NCBI GenBank assembly: GCA_017415805.1
Contig: JAFQEC010000013.1
Coordinates: 1-64,000, forward strand
DNA length: 64,000 nt
Source: Clostridia bacterium
GTDB lineage: Bacteria > Bacillota > Clostridia > Oscillospirales > CAG-272
Direction of reading: 5' to 3'
How positions within the stretch are numbered: the stretch's first letter is position 1; the number at the start of each line of letters is the position of its first letter. A program made the translations under genes and the position numbers. The notes beneath the pieces were generated by a model. The model did no database searches, was not told the DNA's origin, and was given only the letters and a program-made list of their open reading frames with translations. Shown here piece after piece: positions 18,673 through 27,510 of the stretch.

Positions 18673-18686
18673 GATTATGCTACAAT
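18658..18686 (+). promoter_or_regulatory. Sigma-A promoter of the pantothenate kinase gene
   Basis: Plus strand TTGATT (18658-18663), 17 nt, TACAAT (18681-18686). It overlaps the minus-strand promoter. Confidence 0.7.
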
Positions 18687-18747
18687 AATCTTACATTTTT
18701 TTCCGCAAAGGAAATTTTGACCGCATGCAACGCAAGGAGTGTTAGGA

Positions 18748-19602
18748 ATGAGAAAAACCGTATTGGGTATTGACGTTGGGGGCAGCGCGACCAAGATCGT
18801 CGGCTTTTGTGAGGAGAACGGTACGCGAACGCTCATTGAGCCGCAATGCGTACGCGCCACCGATCCCCTGACCTCGATCTACGGGGCGTTCGGCAAATTT
18901 ACGATGCAAAACGGCTTGGCACTGACCGACATTGACCGTGTGCTGATGACGGGTGTGGGCTCTGCATTTGCGGACCGCCCACTGTACGAGGGGCTGGATT
19001 GCCGTATCGTGCCCGAATTCACCAGCGTGGGGCTGGGCGGCCTGTATCTCTCTGATCTTGACGAGGCGATCGTGGTGAGCATGGGCACGGGCACGGCGCT
19101 CATTCACGCCAAGCGCAACGGCGCGAAAACCGACATCAAATACCTCGGCGGCACGGGCATCGGCGGGGGCACGCTGATCGGCCTCTCGCGCAAGATGCTG
19201 GGTGTGGACACCATCGAGCATATTGAACAGCTCTGCGAGGGTGGCGATCTTGGCAAGATCGACCTGCGCATCCGCGACATTTCCGAACAAAATCTGTACC
19301 CCGACGTCAACCACGAGCTGACCGCCTCCAACTTTGGAAAGCTCAGCGACTTGGCAAGCAACAGCGACATTGCGCTGGGCATCGCAAACATGGTGGGTGA
19401 GACCATCGGCATGCTGGCGGTCTTTGCCGCACGCAGCTATCACCTCGACCGCGTGGTGCTGACGGGCAACCTCACCGCGATCCAGCCTGTGCGCCGTGTT
19501 TTTGAGACCATGGAGGCCAATTTCGGCATCCATTTCCTGATTCCCGAGAACGCGCAGTATGGCACCGTGATCGGTGCGGCGCTGTGCGAGGATATGCTAT
19601 AA
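18748..19602 (+). CDS. coaW: Type II pantothenate kinase
   Basis: Phosphorylates pantothenate, the first step of coenzyme A synthesis. The 284-residue product has the actin-like ASKHA fold with phosphate-1 loop GIDVGGSATKIVGF, a SMGTGTALI loop and the LGGTGIGGGTLIGLSRKML segment typical of eukaryote-like PanK-II as in Staphylococcus CoaW. Type II enzymes are usually poorly feedback-inhibited by CoA. I chose ATG 18748, 8 nt after AAGGAG; an in-frame GTG 9 nt upstream is too close to that site. It is monocistronic, divergent from the NagD-like gene, and ends at a strong terminator. Confidence 0.9.
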   Translation: MRKTVLGIDVGGSATKIVGFCEENGTRTLIEPQCVRATDPLTSIYGAFGKFTMQNGLALTDIDRVLMTGVGSAFADRPLYEGLDCRIVPEFTSVGLGGLYLSDLDEAIVVSMGTGTALIHAKRNGAKTDIKYLGGTGIGGGTLIGLSRKMLGVDTIEHIEQLCEGGDLGKIDLRIRDISEQNLYPDVNHELTASNFGKLSDLASNSDIALGIANMVGETIGMLAVFAARSYHLDRVVLTGNLTAIQPVRRVFETMEANFGIHFLIPENAQYGTVIGAALCEDML

Positions 19603-19633
19603 AAAAGAAGGCTGCATGCAGCCTTCCTTTTTT
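19603..19633 (+). terminator. Terminator of coaW
   Basis: GAAGGCTGCA and exact complement (10-bp palindrome, 19607-19626) followed by CTTTTTTT. Confidence 0.85.
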
Positions 19634-19641
19634 ATAATGAT

Positions 19642-19671
19642 ATCGCCCCCGTTCGTGTGAACGGGGGCGAT
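19642..19671 (-). terminator. Terminator-like hairpin of the MBL lipoprotein gene
   Basis: ATCGCCCCCGTTC and complement, a 13-bp stem with a 4-nt loop, just after the minus-strand stop codon. The next bases are AT-rich, and the coaW terminator lies back to back. Confidence 0.7.
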
Positions 19672-19676
19672 CTGCG

Positions 19677-22019
19677 TTACTTGCGAATGACGACCTGCCC
19701 GTCGTAGGCGATCGTTTCGGTATAGTTGCTCTTGTTGATGTTATCAAATGCATTGTACAGATTCTCGAAATCAAGCCCATTCTTGCCAAGGCGAAGCGTC
19801 AGGTTGTACGTATCCTGCACAAAGACGTACCGAACCGAGCTGATGGTCGTGATCGCCTTATCCTGCGTTGCATACGCTTCCTTGGTGGTGGGCCACCACA
19901 AGACCTTGGGTGCTACCAGCTCGTAAAACGCCTTCTCGGCACCTGCATAGCCGTTGTTGGAAACCTGAACCATGTCAGATTTGAGGTTGGCGCCGTACAT
20001 GGCACGCAGGCACTGGCTTGCGGTCTGCTGAATATCGCCCGTAAAGAGCATCGAGGTCTTCTTACCCGTGGGCACGTTGTACTCATCGCGATGCTCGAGC
20101 GTCACGCGGAAGACCACCGAGGAATCGTTGAAGTTATGCAGGGACTTGGGATACAGATCCTCATGCGTGTAGAGCACCTCAATGGTGGCGTTACCCAAGT
20201 AATACTTGTGGCCGGTGTGCATCTTGACGTAGGGCAATCCGTCCGCGAAGCTCTCCTGGATCAGATCCCAGTTATCAACAATGCCCGTATCGGGATCATA
20301 GCTGTTGTAGTTCATGGCCTCGGAGGTAAAGTTTGCAAGCAAACGCTCGACCACAGCGCCGTTTTTACCGTAGCGCTCGCAGAATTTGCGGAACACGTTA
20401 TAGTTGTCCTTGTGCTGATGCGTAATGATCCACGCCGCAATGGTGATGGGCTCATCCGCGGTGGGCGCATAGCCGCGCGCGTCAACGTAAAGATCGTTGA
20501 GCACGTTCCAGATGCGGATATGGTCGATGCCCATGCCCGTCTTGCCGTTGGCACCGCCGTCCACAATGATGTAGCTGCCGTCCTCCAGCGTGATGATGTA
20601 GCACATATCCGTGTCACCGTTCGCGCGCGTGGTGGGCACCGAGGTGATCATGGAATCATTCATTTTAAGATAGTACTGATTTTTCTTGAGCAATGTCGAA
20701 TCGGGCAGATTTGCCGAGGCACGGTTTGCCGCAAGAACGCGGATCGAGGGGGCAAGATCGGCCACGCCCTGCTCTGTCGCATACGAATACGGATTGTAGG
20801 AAACGTGAAGTGCCACATTTGCCTTAATGCTGGTGTAGGTGCTGTACAGATTACCGCTGTTCGCGTTGGAGGCCACAAGCTCAAACTTATCACCAAGCAG
20901 CTTCTCGCAGTACGCGTTGTAGGCATCGGCGCTCACGCCCGCACCTTGATAAACGTACTCAATCCAGCCGTCGCCCACGTCCTGCGTGCCGATCAGGCTG
21001 ATATTCTCACCCTCGGGCTTCGGGAAATTGAGCGACCAGTCGTTGTCCAGCGTCTGAATGATCGAGAGATCTGCGGGAAGCACGACGGTTACGCCGTCCT
21101 TCTCGGTCACGGCCGAGGCGCGGATGCAGGAGTCAAACAGTGTCATGGCAGACTCCAGCGCAGTGTCGTTCCATGCGGCCAGCAGAACCTTGCCGTCACG
21201 CACGCACACGCCGTACTGCTTTGCGCTGATCCCGGCAAGACACTCCTGCATTTCGGCACGGCCGACGTTACCCACGATCACCTCGGTGGTCTTCTTGGGC
21301 ACCTCGGCAGAGGCCGACTGAACAGCAAGCGCATTCTCACCAAGGGATGCTACATTTTTGAACAGCAAATTGACATTGTTTGCAACCGCAACGGGATAGT
21401 CATAATCGTTGCCGTTCCCTTCCGTTCCGTAGGGCGAGCCCTGCTCGGTATCCAAGCCGTCGGCATGCACGATGAGACTCTTCACCTCACCCTCATCCAC
21501 AAGGGTTACCATCTCCATACGCTCGTTTGAAACGGTTTTGTTGAGCGTGATCTTGGTCTCGTTGACCGTTCCGTTGACCAAAAAGCTTTCAACAAAATAG
21601 TCAAGTGCCTGCTTGGTCAGCAGCATCGTGGTACCGACGATAACGATCTTATGGTCGGTCACCTTGATGACCCAGCCATGCCCGCCGATGGATTTCAGCG
21701 CATCCTGTGTTTCCACGCGGGGCGTCTGGCCGACCAGGATCTCGCGGGCTTCGGTCTCAAGCGGCTCTCCCATCTTCTCGGAAGCGGACTTGATCTTTAC
21801 GCCCGTGGCTGCTTTGATCTGATCCGGAAATGCGGTGACCGCCTCTCGCACCAGAGAAGGAAGCTCGCCGGAATATACGATACTATATTCCGCCAAATCA
21901 ACCTCCACGACCTTCTTGCTGGCCTTGGGAACATTGATCTCTTTCTCACAGGATGAGAACAAGACCGCCGTGCCCACAAGCATTGCAAGACAAAGCAGGA
22001 TACTCAAAAGCTTTTTCAT
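19677..22019 (-). CDS. Lipoprotein with C-terminal metallo-beta-lactamase fold domain
   Basis: A 780-residue exported lipoprotein. The signal peptide (about 1-24) ends FSSC. Residues about 40-160 (EILVGQTPRVETQDAL ... GHGWVIKV ... IVGTT) resemble the small N-terminal domain found in many clostridial glycoside-hydrolase-type lipoproteins. The last 300 residues look like a metallo-beta-lactamase fold: a GSYIIVDGG strand, ITHQHKDN (HxHxD) near residue 530 and LFTGD near 658. The usual later HHG ligand motif reads SNNG near 686, so metal binding may be altered. Role is unknown. ATG 22019 follows AAAGGAG; the longer upstream reading is not native. Confidence 0.78.
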   Translation of the reverse strand: MKKLLSILLCLAMLVGTAVLFSSCEKEINVPKASKKVVEVDLAEYSIVYSGELPSLVREAVTAFPDQIKAATGVKIKSASEKMGEPLETEAREILVGQTPRVETQDALKSIGGHGWVIKVTDHKIVIVGTTMLLTKQALDYFVESFLVNGTVNETKITLNKTVSNERMEMVTLVDEGEVKSLIVHADGLDTEQGSPYGTEGNGNDYDYPVAVANNVNLLFKNVASLGENALAVQSASAEVPKKTTEVIVGNVGRAEMQECLAGISAKQYGVCVRDGKVLLAAWNDTALESAMTLFDSCIRASAVTEKDGVTVVLPADLSIIQTLDNDWSLNFPKPEGENISLIGTQDVGDGWIEYVYQGAGVSADAYNAYCEKLLGDKFELVASNANSGNLYSTYTSIKANVALHVSYNPYSYATEQGVADLAPSIRVLAANRASANLPDSTLLKKNQYYLKMNDSMITSVPTTRANGDTDMCYIITLEDGSYIIVDGGANGKTGMGIDHIRIWNVLNDLYVDARGYAPTADEPITIAAWIITHQHKDNYNVFRKFCERYGKNGAVVERLLANFTSEAMNYNSYDPDTGIVDNWDLIQESFADGLPYVKMHTGHKYYLGNATIEVLYTHEDLYPKSLHNFNDSSVVFRVTLEHRDEYNVPTGKKTSMLFTGDIQQTASQCLRAMYGANLKSDMVQVSNNGYAGAEKAFYELVAPKVLWWPTTKEAYATQDKAITTISSVRYVFVQDTYNLTLRLGKNGLDFENLYNAFDNINKSNYTETIAYDGQVVIRK

Positions 22020-22074
22020 TACGGTGCTCCTTTCTCGGGGCAAAACTTGCCCAATTAGCACTATACTTGTATAT

Positions 22075-22103
22075 ATAATATCACAATTTGTTTTGCATTT
22101 CAA
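22075..22103 (-). promoter_or_regulatory. Promoter of the MBL lipoprotein gene
   Basis: Minus strand TTGAAA (22098-22103), 17 nt, TATTAT (22075-22080). An alternative -10 (TATAGT) lies 15 nt further downstream. Confidence 0.6.
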
Positions 22104-22288
22104 GTTCTTTTGCATTCTGTAACGCGCGCTGCACGCAATTTCATCCTTTTCGCCAAAATACTTCCATCGGTTTTGTATAAAATGGCGGTGTTTCTCGCTC
22201 CGTTCCGCACTTTTCTGCCGCGGCCGCGCTTCTTGCCTTCCTTGTTTTTTCTCTTTTTGCGAAAAAGCACGAAAAGGCGGATTTTTAC

Positions 22289-22317
22289 TTGACAGAACGC
22301 GCGCATAATGTTATAAT
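22289..22317 (+). promoter_or_regulatory. Consensus sigma-A promoter of alaS
   Basis: TTGACA (22289-22294), 17 nt, TATAAT (22312-22317): a perfect consensus at both boxes. Confidence 0.92.
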
Positions 22318-22356
22318 AATATCCGTATATTTTGCAAATTAGAAAGGCATCCGATC

Positions 22357-25002
22357 ATGAAATGGACTTCGCTCAACGAGCTTCGCGAAAAGTATCTTTC
22401 TTTTTTTGAATCCAAGGGCCACCTGCGCCTTCCCTCTTATCCCCTCGTGCCGATCAACGACAAATCGCTTTTGCTGATCAACTCGGGCATGGCACCCATG
22501 AAAAAGTTTTTCACGGGTGAGGAGGAGCCCCCCCGTCGGCGCGTGACCACCTGCCAAAAGTGCATCCGCACACCCGACCTTGACCGTGTGGGTCACACGG
22601 CGCGCCACGGCACATTCTTTGAGATGCTGGGCAACTTCTCGTTCGGTGACTATTTCAAAAACGAGGCGATCCCGTGGGCTTGGGAGTTCCTGACCAAGAC
22701 GCTGGAGATCCCCGGCGAGCTGCTCTGGCCCTCGGTCTACGAGCAGGACGACGAGGCCTTTGAGCTTTGGAACAAGGTCATCGGCGTGCCCGCCGAGCGC
22801 ATCACAAAGCTTGGCAAGGCCGACAACTTCTGGGAGCACGGCACAGGCCCGTGCGGTCCTTGCTCGGAGATCTATTTTGACCGCGGCATCAAATACGGCT
22901 GCGGCTCTCCCGACTGCCGCCCCGGCTGCGACTGCGACCGCTTCATGGAGATCTGGAACAACGTGTTCTCGCAATTTGACAACGACGGCAAGGGCAACTA
23001 TACGGAGCTCGCGCAAAAGAACATTGATACGGGCATGGGCCTGGAGCGTCTTGCGTGCGTGATGCAGGGTGTGGACAACATGTTTGAGGTCGACACCATC
23101 CGCAAGATCCTGGACACGGTCTGCACCATCGCGGGCAAGACCTACGGTGCGGACAAGAACCATGACATTTCCATCCGTGTATGCACCGACCACATCAAGA
23201 GCTCGATGTTCATGATCGCCGACGGCGTGATCCCCTCCAACGAGGGGCGTGGCTACGTGCTGCGCCGCATCATCCGCCGCGCCTGCCGCCACGGCAAGCT
23301 GCTTGGCATTGACCGTCCGTTCCTCACCGAGCTTTGCCGTGTGGCGATCGGCGAGAACAAGGACGCCTACCCCGAGCTTGCCGAGAAGCAGGATTATATC
23401 GAAAAGGTCATTTCGCTCGAGGAGCAGCGATTCGACACGACCATTGATGCGGGCCTTTCGATCCTTTCGAATCTCATCCGCGACGCAAAGGAAAGCGGCA
23501 AGACCGTGATCGCAGGCGAGGACGCCTTCAAGCTCTACGACACCTTTGGCTTCCCGCTGGATCTGACCAAGGAGATCCTGACCGAAAAGGGACTTGCGGT
23601 GGACGAGGACACCTTCACTTCCCTGATGAAGGCACAGCGCGAGCGCGCACGTGCCGCGCGCGGCAATATCAGCGGCTGGGACAATGCCGCAAAATCCCTG
23701 CTCGAGGGTCTGCCCCAGACCGCGTTCGTGGGCTACGGCTCTTGCTCGGACGATAAAGCACGCGTGCTTGCCATTCTCGTCGAGGACGAGGACGGCGCGC
23801 GCAGCGTACAGGAGATCAGCGAGGGCGACTGCACCGTGGTGCTGGATCGCACCCCCTTCTACGGCGAGGGTGGCGGTCAGGTGGGTGACACGGGCACGCT
23901 GACGGCTGAAAACCTGCTCATCGAGGTGCAGGACACCAAAAAGACCGACGGCATCTATTTGCACGTTGCAACGGTTGCCAACGGCACGCTGCGCGTGGGC
24001 GACACGGTGTGTGCATCGGTGAGTGCCGAGCGCCGCGCCTGCATCGCACGCAACCACTCTGCAACGCACCTGCTGCAAGCGGCTCTGCGCCGTGTGCTCG
24101 GCTCTCACGTTGAGCAGGCGGGCTCGTTTGTGGATGCCGAGCGTTGCCGTTTTGACTTCACACATTTCGCATCGCTCACCAAAAACGAGCTGCTCGCCGT
24201 CGAGCGTGCCGTAAACGAGCAGATCTTCGCGGGTCTTCCCATCTCGATGACGGAAATGCCGCTGGAAGAAGCAAAAAAGCTGGGCGCGATGGCTCTGTTC
24301 GGCGAAAAGTACGGCAAGATCGTGCGTGTGGTGCGCATGGGTAACTACTCCACCGAATTCTGCGGCGGTACACACATCGACAACACCGCGCGTATCGGAC
24401 TGTTCCGCATCGTTTCCGAAACCTCGGTGGCAGCGGGTGTGCGCCGTATTGAAGCAACCACGGGCACGGGCGTGCTGGCTTTGTTGGACGCGCGCGATGC
24501 CCTGCTTGCCAAGACCGCAGACGCCCTGAAGGCACAGAACGTGACCGACGTGGCAGCACGCGCGGCACAGCTGCAGGACGAACTGCGTGCGGCACGCCGC
24601 GAGCTGGACGCACTGAACGCAAAGCTTGCGGGCTCGAAGAAGGACGGGCTGCTGCAGGGTGCCGTAACGGTCGGCGTACTGCGTCTTGCAACCGCCCGCT
24701 TTGAGGGCATGGAGCAAGAGGTGGCACGCAGCCTTGCCGACGAGGTCAAGGCCAGCTGCCCCGACACCGTTGCCGTGATCGCCACGGTGAACGGCGCAGA
24801 TATCCGCTTCCTTGTGGTGGCGGGCACGGATGCCGTTGCCGCAGGCGCACACGCAGGCAAGCTGGTGGGCGCGGTGGCTGCCATCACGGGCGGCAAGGGC
24901 GGCGGACGCCCCGACAACGCCATGGCAGGCGGCAAGGATGCCGACAAGGTGAACGAGGCTTTGAACGCCGCTGCTTCCCTGCTGCGGGATCAATTGAAAT
25001 AA
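22357..25002 (+). CDS. alaS: Alanine--tRNA ligase
   Basis: Charges tRNA-Ala with alanine. The 881-residue product has normal length and order: class II catalytic domain from residue 1 (LREKYLSFFESKGHLRLPSY, TTCQKCIRTPDLDRVGHTAR), tRNA-recognition helices, the editing domain with HSATH near residue 566 and CGGTHIDN near 668, and the C-terminal coiled-coil/DHHA1-like domain with GGKGGGRPDNAMAGG. Start is ATG after AGAAAGG. It is monocistronic with a consensus promoter and no T-box, unlike many Firmicutes alaS genes. RqcH in the same window uses Ala-tRNA, but nothing links the two genes beyond proximity. Confidence 0.98.
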   Translation: MKWTSLNELREKYLSFFESKGHLRLPSYPLVPINDKSLLLINSGMAPMKKFFTGEEEPPRRRVTTCQKCIRTPDLDRVGHTARHGTFFEMLGNFSFGDYFKNEAIPWAWEFLTKTLEIPGELLWPSVYEQDDEAFELWNKVIGVPAERITKLGKADNFWEHGTGPCGPCSEIYFDRGIKYGCGSPDCRPGCDCDRFMEIWNNVFSQFDNDGKGNYTELAQKNIDTGMGLERLACVMQGVDNMFEVDTIRKILDTVCTIAGKTYGADKNHDISIRVCTDHIKSSMFMIADGVIPSNEGRGYVLRRIIRRACRHGKLLGIDRPFLTELCRVAIGENKDAYPELAEKQDYIEKVISLEEQRFDTTIDAGLSILSNLIRDAKESGKTVIAGEDAFKLYDTFGFPLDLTKEILTEKGLAVDEDTFTSLMKAQRERARAARGNISGWDNAAKSLLEGLPQTAFVGYGSCSDDKARVLAILVEDEDGARSVQEISEGDCTVVLDRTPFYGEGGGQVGDTGTLTAENLLIEVQDTKKTDGIYLHVATVANGTLRVGDTVCASVSAERRACIARNHSATHLLQAALRRVLGSHVEQAGSFVDAERCRFDFTHFASLTKNELLAVERAVNEQIFAGLPISMTEMPLEEAKKLGAMALFGEKYGKIVRVVRMGNYSTEFCGGTHIDNTARIGLFRIVSETSVAAGVRRIEATTGTGVLALLDARDALLAKTADALKAQNVTDVAARAAQLQDELRAARRELDALNAKLAGSKKDGLLQGAVTVGVLRLATARFEGMEQEVARSLADEVKASCPDTVAVIATVNGADIRFLVVAGTDAVAAGAHAGKLVGAVAAITGGKGGGRPDNAMAGGKDADKVNEALNAAASLLRDQLK

Positions 25003-25008
25003 AAAAAG

Positions 25009-25038
25009 CTCCCGACAGAGCAGACGCTCTGTCGGGAG
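25009..25038. terminator. Bidirectional terminator, alaS / ftsZ
   Basis: CTCCCGACAGAG and complement, a 12-bp stem with a 6-nt loop; TTTTGTGTTT follows on the plus strand and an A-rich run precedes, serving both convergent genes. Confidence 0.88.
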
Positions 25039-25046
25039 TTTTGTGT

Positions 25047-26255
25047 TTAGCGCTTGTCGCGACGTGCGCGGTTCTTGAAGATACTCATGATCGTATCAAA
25101 GTCGTCCTCGGAGATCGCGGAATCCTCGCCGTCCGAATCGTACTTGGGCGCGTGCGAGATCGGCTGCGCGGCAGGTGCGACGGGCTGCTCCGCAACTGCG
25201 GGAGCGACGGGCTCGACGGGCGTCTCGACCGCTACAGTCTGCTCAAGCACGGGTGCCTCGGTTGCAACGGGCTCTGCTGCAAGCTCCTCGGTCTCCTTCT
25301 GATGCTCAAATCCGGTGGCAATGATCGTCACGCGCATTTCGTCGTCCAGACTCTCGTCAAAGGCCAGCCCCCAGATGACGTTGGCATCGGGATGTGCCTC
25401 GCGCTGCACCATCGAGGATGCAAGATCCACGTCCTCGAGCCCCACGTCGGGCGAGGCGGTAATACTGATCAGTACGCCGTGTGCACCGCGGATCGAGGTC
25501 TCCAGCAAGGGGCTGTCGATTGCCGCGCGTGCCGCGCGCTCCGCCTTGTCCGTGCCCGTTGCACCGCCCACGCCCATGTGTGCGTAGCCTGCGTTCTTCA
25601 TGACCGAGGTCACGTCGGCAAAGTCCAGATTGATAAAGCCGGGCACGTTGATCAGCTCCGAAATGCTGCGCACGCCGCGATGCAGAACCTCGTCGGCGAT
25701 CTCAAACGCATTGCCGAGCGTGATGCGCGTGTCGGATGCCTGCTTGAGCTTTTCATTGGGGATCACGACCAGAGAGTCCACGTACTGACGCAGCTCTCGA
25801 ATGCCGCGATCGGCCTGCTCCATACGGCGCTTGCCCTCAAAGCTGAAGGGCTTGGTCACGATGCCGATGGTCAGGATCCCCATCTCGTGCGCCACACGCG
25901 CCACGATGGGGGCCGCGCCCGTGCCCGTACCGCCGCCCATGCCTGCGGTCACGAACACCATATCCGCACCTGTAAGGATGCGCTTGATCTCGTCGATGGA
26001 TTCCTCGGCGGAGCGTGCGCCCACGTCGGGATTTGCACCTGCGCCAAAGCCCTTGGTGATCTTCTCACCGATCACGAGCTGCGTGGGTGCCTCGGACTTG
26101 CGAAGCGCCTGACGGTCGGTATTCACCGAAACGAACTCCACGCCGCGAATGTTTCTCGCGATCATGCGATTGACGGCATTGTTTCCGCCGCCACCGACAC
26201 CCACAACACGAATGACTACGCCACTCTCGAAGCTATCGTCGCGTTCAAACGTCAT
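25047..26255 (-). CDS. ftsZ: Cell division protein FtsZ
   Basis: Tubulin-like GTPase that forms the division ring. The 402-residue product has the N-terminal GVGGGGNNAVNRMI nucleotide loop, the tubulin signature GGGTGTGAAP near residue 107, T7 loop NLDFADV, then an acidic, alanine/valine/glutamate-rich linker (about 320-375). The C-terminal tail DDFDTIMSIFKNRARRDKR is the equivalent of the usual IPxFLR tail. The start is ATG 26255 after CGGAGG; the upstream extension is spurious. It has its own promoter and a leader hairpin at 26277-26296. ftsA and sepF are not adjacent. Confidence 0.97.
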   Translation of the reverse strand: MTFERDDSFESGVVIRVVGVGGGGNNAVNRMIARNIRGVEFVSVNTDRQALRKSEAPTQLVIGEKITKGFGAGANPDVGARSAEESIDEIKRILTGADMVFVTAGMGGGTGTGAAPIVARVAHEMGILTIGIVTKPFSFEGKRRMEQADRGIRELRQYVDSLVVIPNEKLKQASDTRITLGNAFEIADEVLHRGVRSISELINVPGFINLDFADVTSVMKNAGYAHMGVGGATGTDKAERAARAAIDSPLLETSIRGAHGVLISITASPDVGLEDVDLASSMVQREAHPDANVIWGLAFDESLDDEMRVTIIATGFEHQKETEELAAEPVATEAPVLEQTVAVETPVEPVAPAVAEQPVAPAAQPISHAPKYDSDGEDSAISEDDFDTIMSIFKNRARRDKR

Positions 26256-26322
26256 ATGTAAACCTCCGTTTTTTGCCTGCGCGCAAGAGCGCGCAGCTTC
26301 CGTAAAAATATAAATCAATAAT

Positions 26323-26351
26323 ATTTTAATATATTTTAGGCGGTTTTGCAA
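26323..26351 (-). promoter_or_regulatory. Sigma-A promoter of ftsZ
   Basis: Minus strand TTGCAA (26346-26351), 17 nt, TAAAAT (26323-26328). The leader then contains CTGCGCGC-AAGA-GCGCGCAG at 26277-26296, close to the ribosome site. Confidence 0.75.
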
Positions 26352-26418
26352 GATGTTTTTGAAATATTTTCAAAAAACGCCCCCGGAATCTCGACAGACG
26401 GTGCGATTTTTCGCCCTT

Positions 26419-27510
26419 TTACTTTCCCGTTAGCCGTCGGATGTCGTCAAGGATGCGTCGGTTTGCCTCGGGCCGCGCAAAGGCGCGCACCGCGCGCTCC
26501 ATTCTTCCCCTTTTTTCGCCATCCGATAAAAGCTCCAGCACCGCCCGCGTCAGCGTCTCTCTGTCCAGCTGATCCTCGGTGAGCAGCACCGCCGCCCCCG
26601 CATCGGCAAGCGCTTTTGCGTTGCGATATTGATGATTCCCCGTCACATTGGGGGACGGAATGAGCACGGCGGCACGCCCCATCGCAGCAAGCTCGCTGAT
26701 GCTCATGGCTCCCGCACGGCACACCACCACGGTCGCCCCCGCCATCTGACGGGGCATATCCGTGAGAAACGGCACCACGCGCAAGCGTGGGATACGCGCA
26801 AGGCCCGCGGCGCGAAAGGCGGCATCGGTCGCCTCAAAATCCGCCTTCCCCGCGGCGTGCAGGTGATAGATCTCGGGGTGGTCGGCCTCGCGCTTCATGA
26901 GCTCCAGCACGGCGCGGTTGATGCGCGGTGCACCAAGACTGCCCCCGAAGGACAGCACCATCTGCCGACAGCCCGTGGGCAAGGGATACGGCCGCGCTTG
27001 CGCGGCAACACGCGTCAGCGGATTGCCCACCACCAGCGTGCTTGCGCGCTTGGGCAGCTGCTCTGCCGCTGCCTCAAAATTGAGCCACACACGGTCAAGC
27101 CGTGCGGCAAGAAGCCGTACCGAAAGCCCGGGTACGGCATTGGATTCGTGCACCGCCGTCGGGATGCCGCGGCGCGCGGCGGCGCGCAGAGTCGGAAAGC
27201 AGGCGTAGCCCCCCGTGCCGATCACAATATCGGGTGCAAATTCGGTCAGGATCGCATCGGCCTCGCGCACGGCGTGCGCGGCAAGGCGCAGGGCGCGCAG
27301 GTTTGAAAGCGAGAGCGAGCGTGAGAGTCCCTCCACGCGCAGAGTGCGGATGGGATAGCCCGCCGCACCCACCAGCGCTTGCTCCAGTCCGCGCGTGCCG
27401 CCGACAAACAGGATCTCGGCGCGCGGTATGTTTTCACAAATGGTGGCGGCGATCGCAAGTGCGGGCGTGATGTGACCGCCCGTTCCGCCGCAGCTTAAAA
27501 TTACCTTCAT
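26419..27510 (-). CDS. murG: MurG, lipid II synthase
   Basis: Adds GlcNAc from UDP-GlcNAc to lipid I on the inner membrane face, making lipid II. The 363-residue GT-B enzyme has the N-terminal GGTGGHITPALA loop, TGGYACFP, HESNAVPG and the C-terminal CRAGAMSISELAAMGRAAVLIP UDP-sugar segment, read here as CRAGAMSISELAA plus the following loop. The ATG shares one base with the ftsW stop (TGATG), so translation is coupled. It is the last gene of the mraZ-led cluster; ftsZ behind it has its own promoter. Confidence 0.96.
   Translation of the reverse strand: MKVILSCGGTGGHITPALAIAATICENIPRAEILFVGGTRGLEQALVGAAGYPIRTLRVEGLSRSLSLSNLRALRLAAHAVREADAILTEFAPDIVIGTGGYACFPTLRAAARRGIPTAVHESNAVPGLSVRLLAARLDRVWLNFEAAAEQLPKRASTLVVGNPLTRVAAQARPYPLPTGCRQMVLSFGGSLGAPRINRAVLELMKREADHPEIYHLHAAGKADFEATDAAFRAAGLARIPRLRVVPFLTDMPRQMAGATVVVCRAGAMSISELAAMGRAAVLIPSPNVTGNHQYRNAKALADAGAAVLLTEDQLDRETLTRAVLELLSDGEKRGRMERAVRAFARPEANRRILDDIRRLTGK

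Larger units (their letters stand above)
22020..22356. other. 337-nt divergent intergenic region, lipoprotein / alaS
   Basis: It holds the two divergent promoters listed here and a 185-nt T-rich middle in which I see no gene, RNA or clear repeat. The alaS leader after its -10 box is only about 40 nt, too short for a T-box. Confidence 0.7.

Noticed and set aside
22318..22356. T-box riboswitch in front of alaS
   Set aside because: Only about 40 nt separate the -10 box from the start codon, and no T-box sequence or specifier stem fits.
22339..24993. 884-codon open frame on the minus strand opposite alaS
   Set aside because: Its product is rich in His/Arg/Ala with no fold, and it mirrors the codon pattern of alaS, which is certain. 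High-GC antisense frames of this kind are artefacts.
26356..26376. AT-rich hairpin TTTTTGAAA-TAT-TTTCAAAAA upstream of ftsZ as a terminator for murG
   Set aside because: It has almost no GC pairs and overlaps the ftsZ promoter region, so I do not count it as a terminator.
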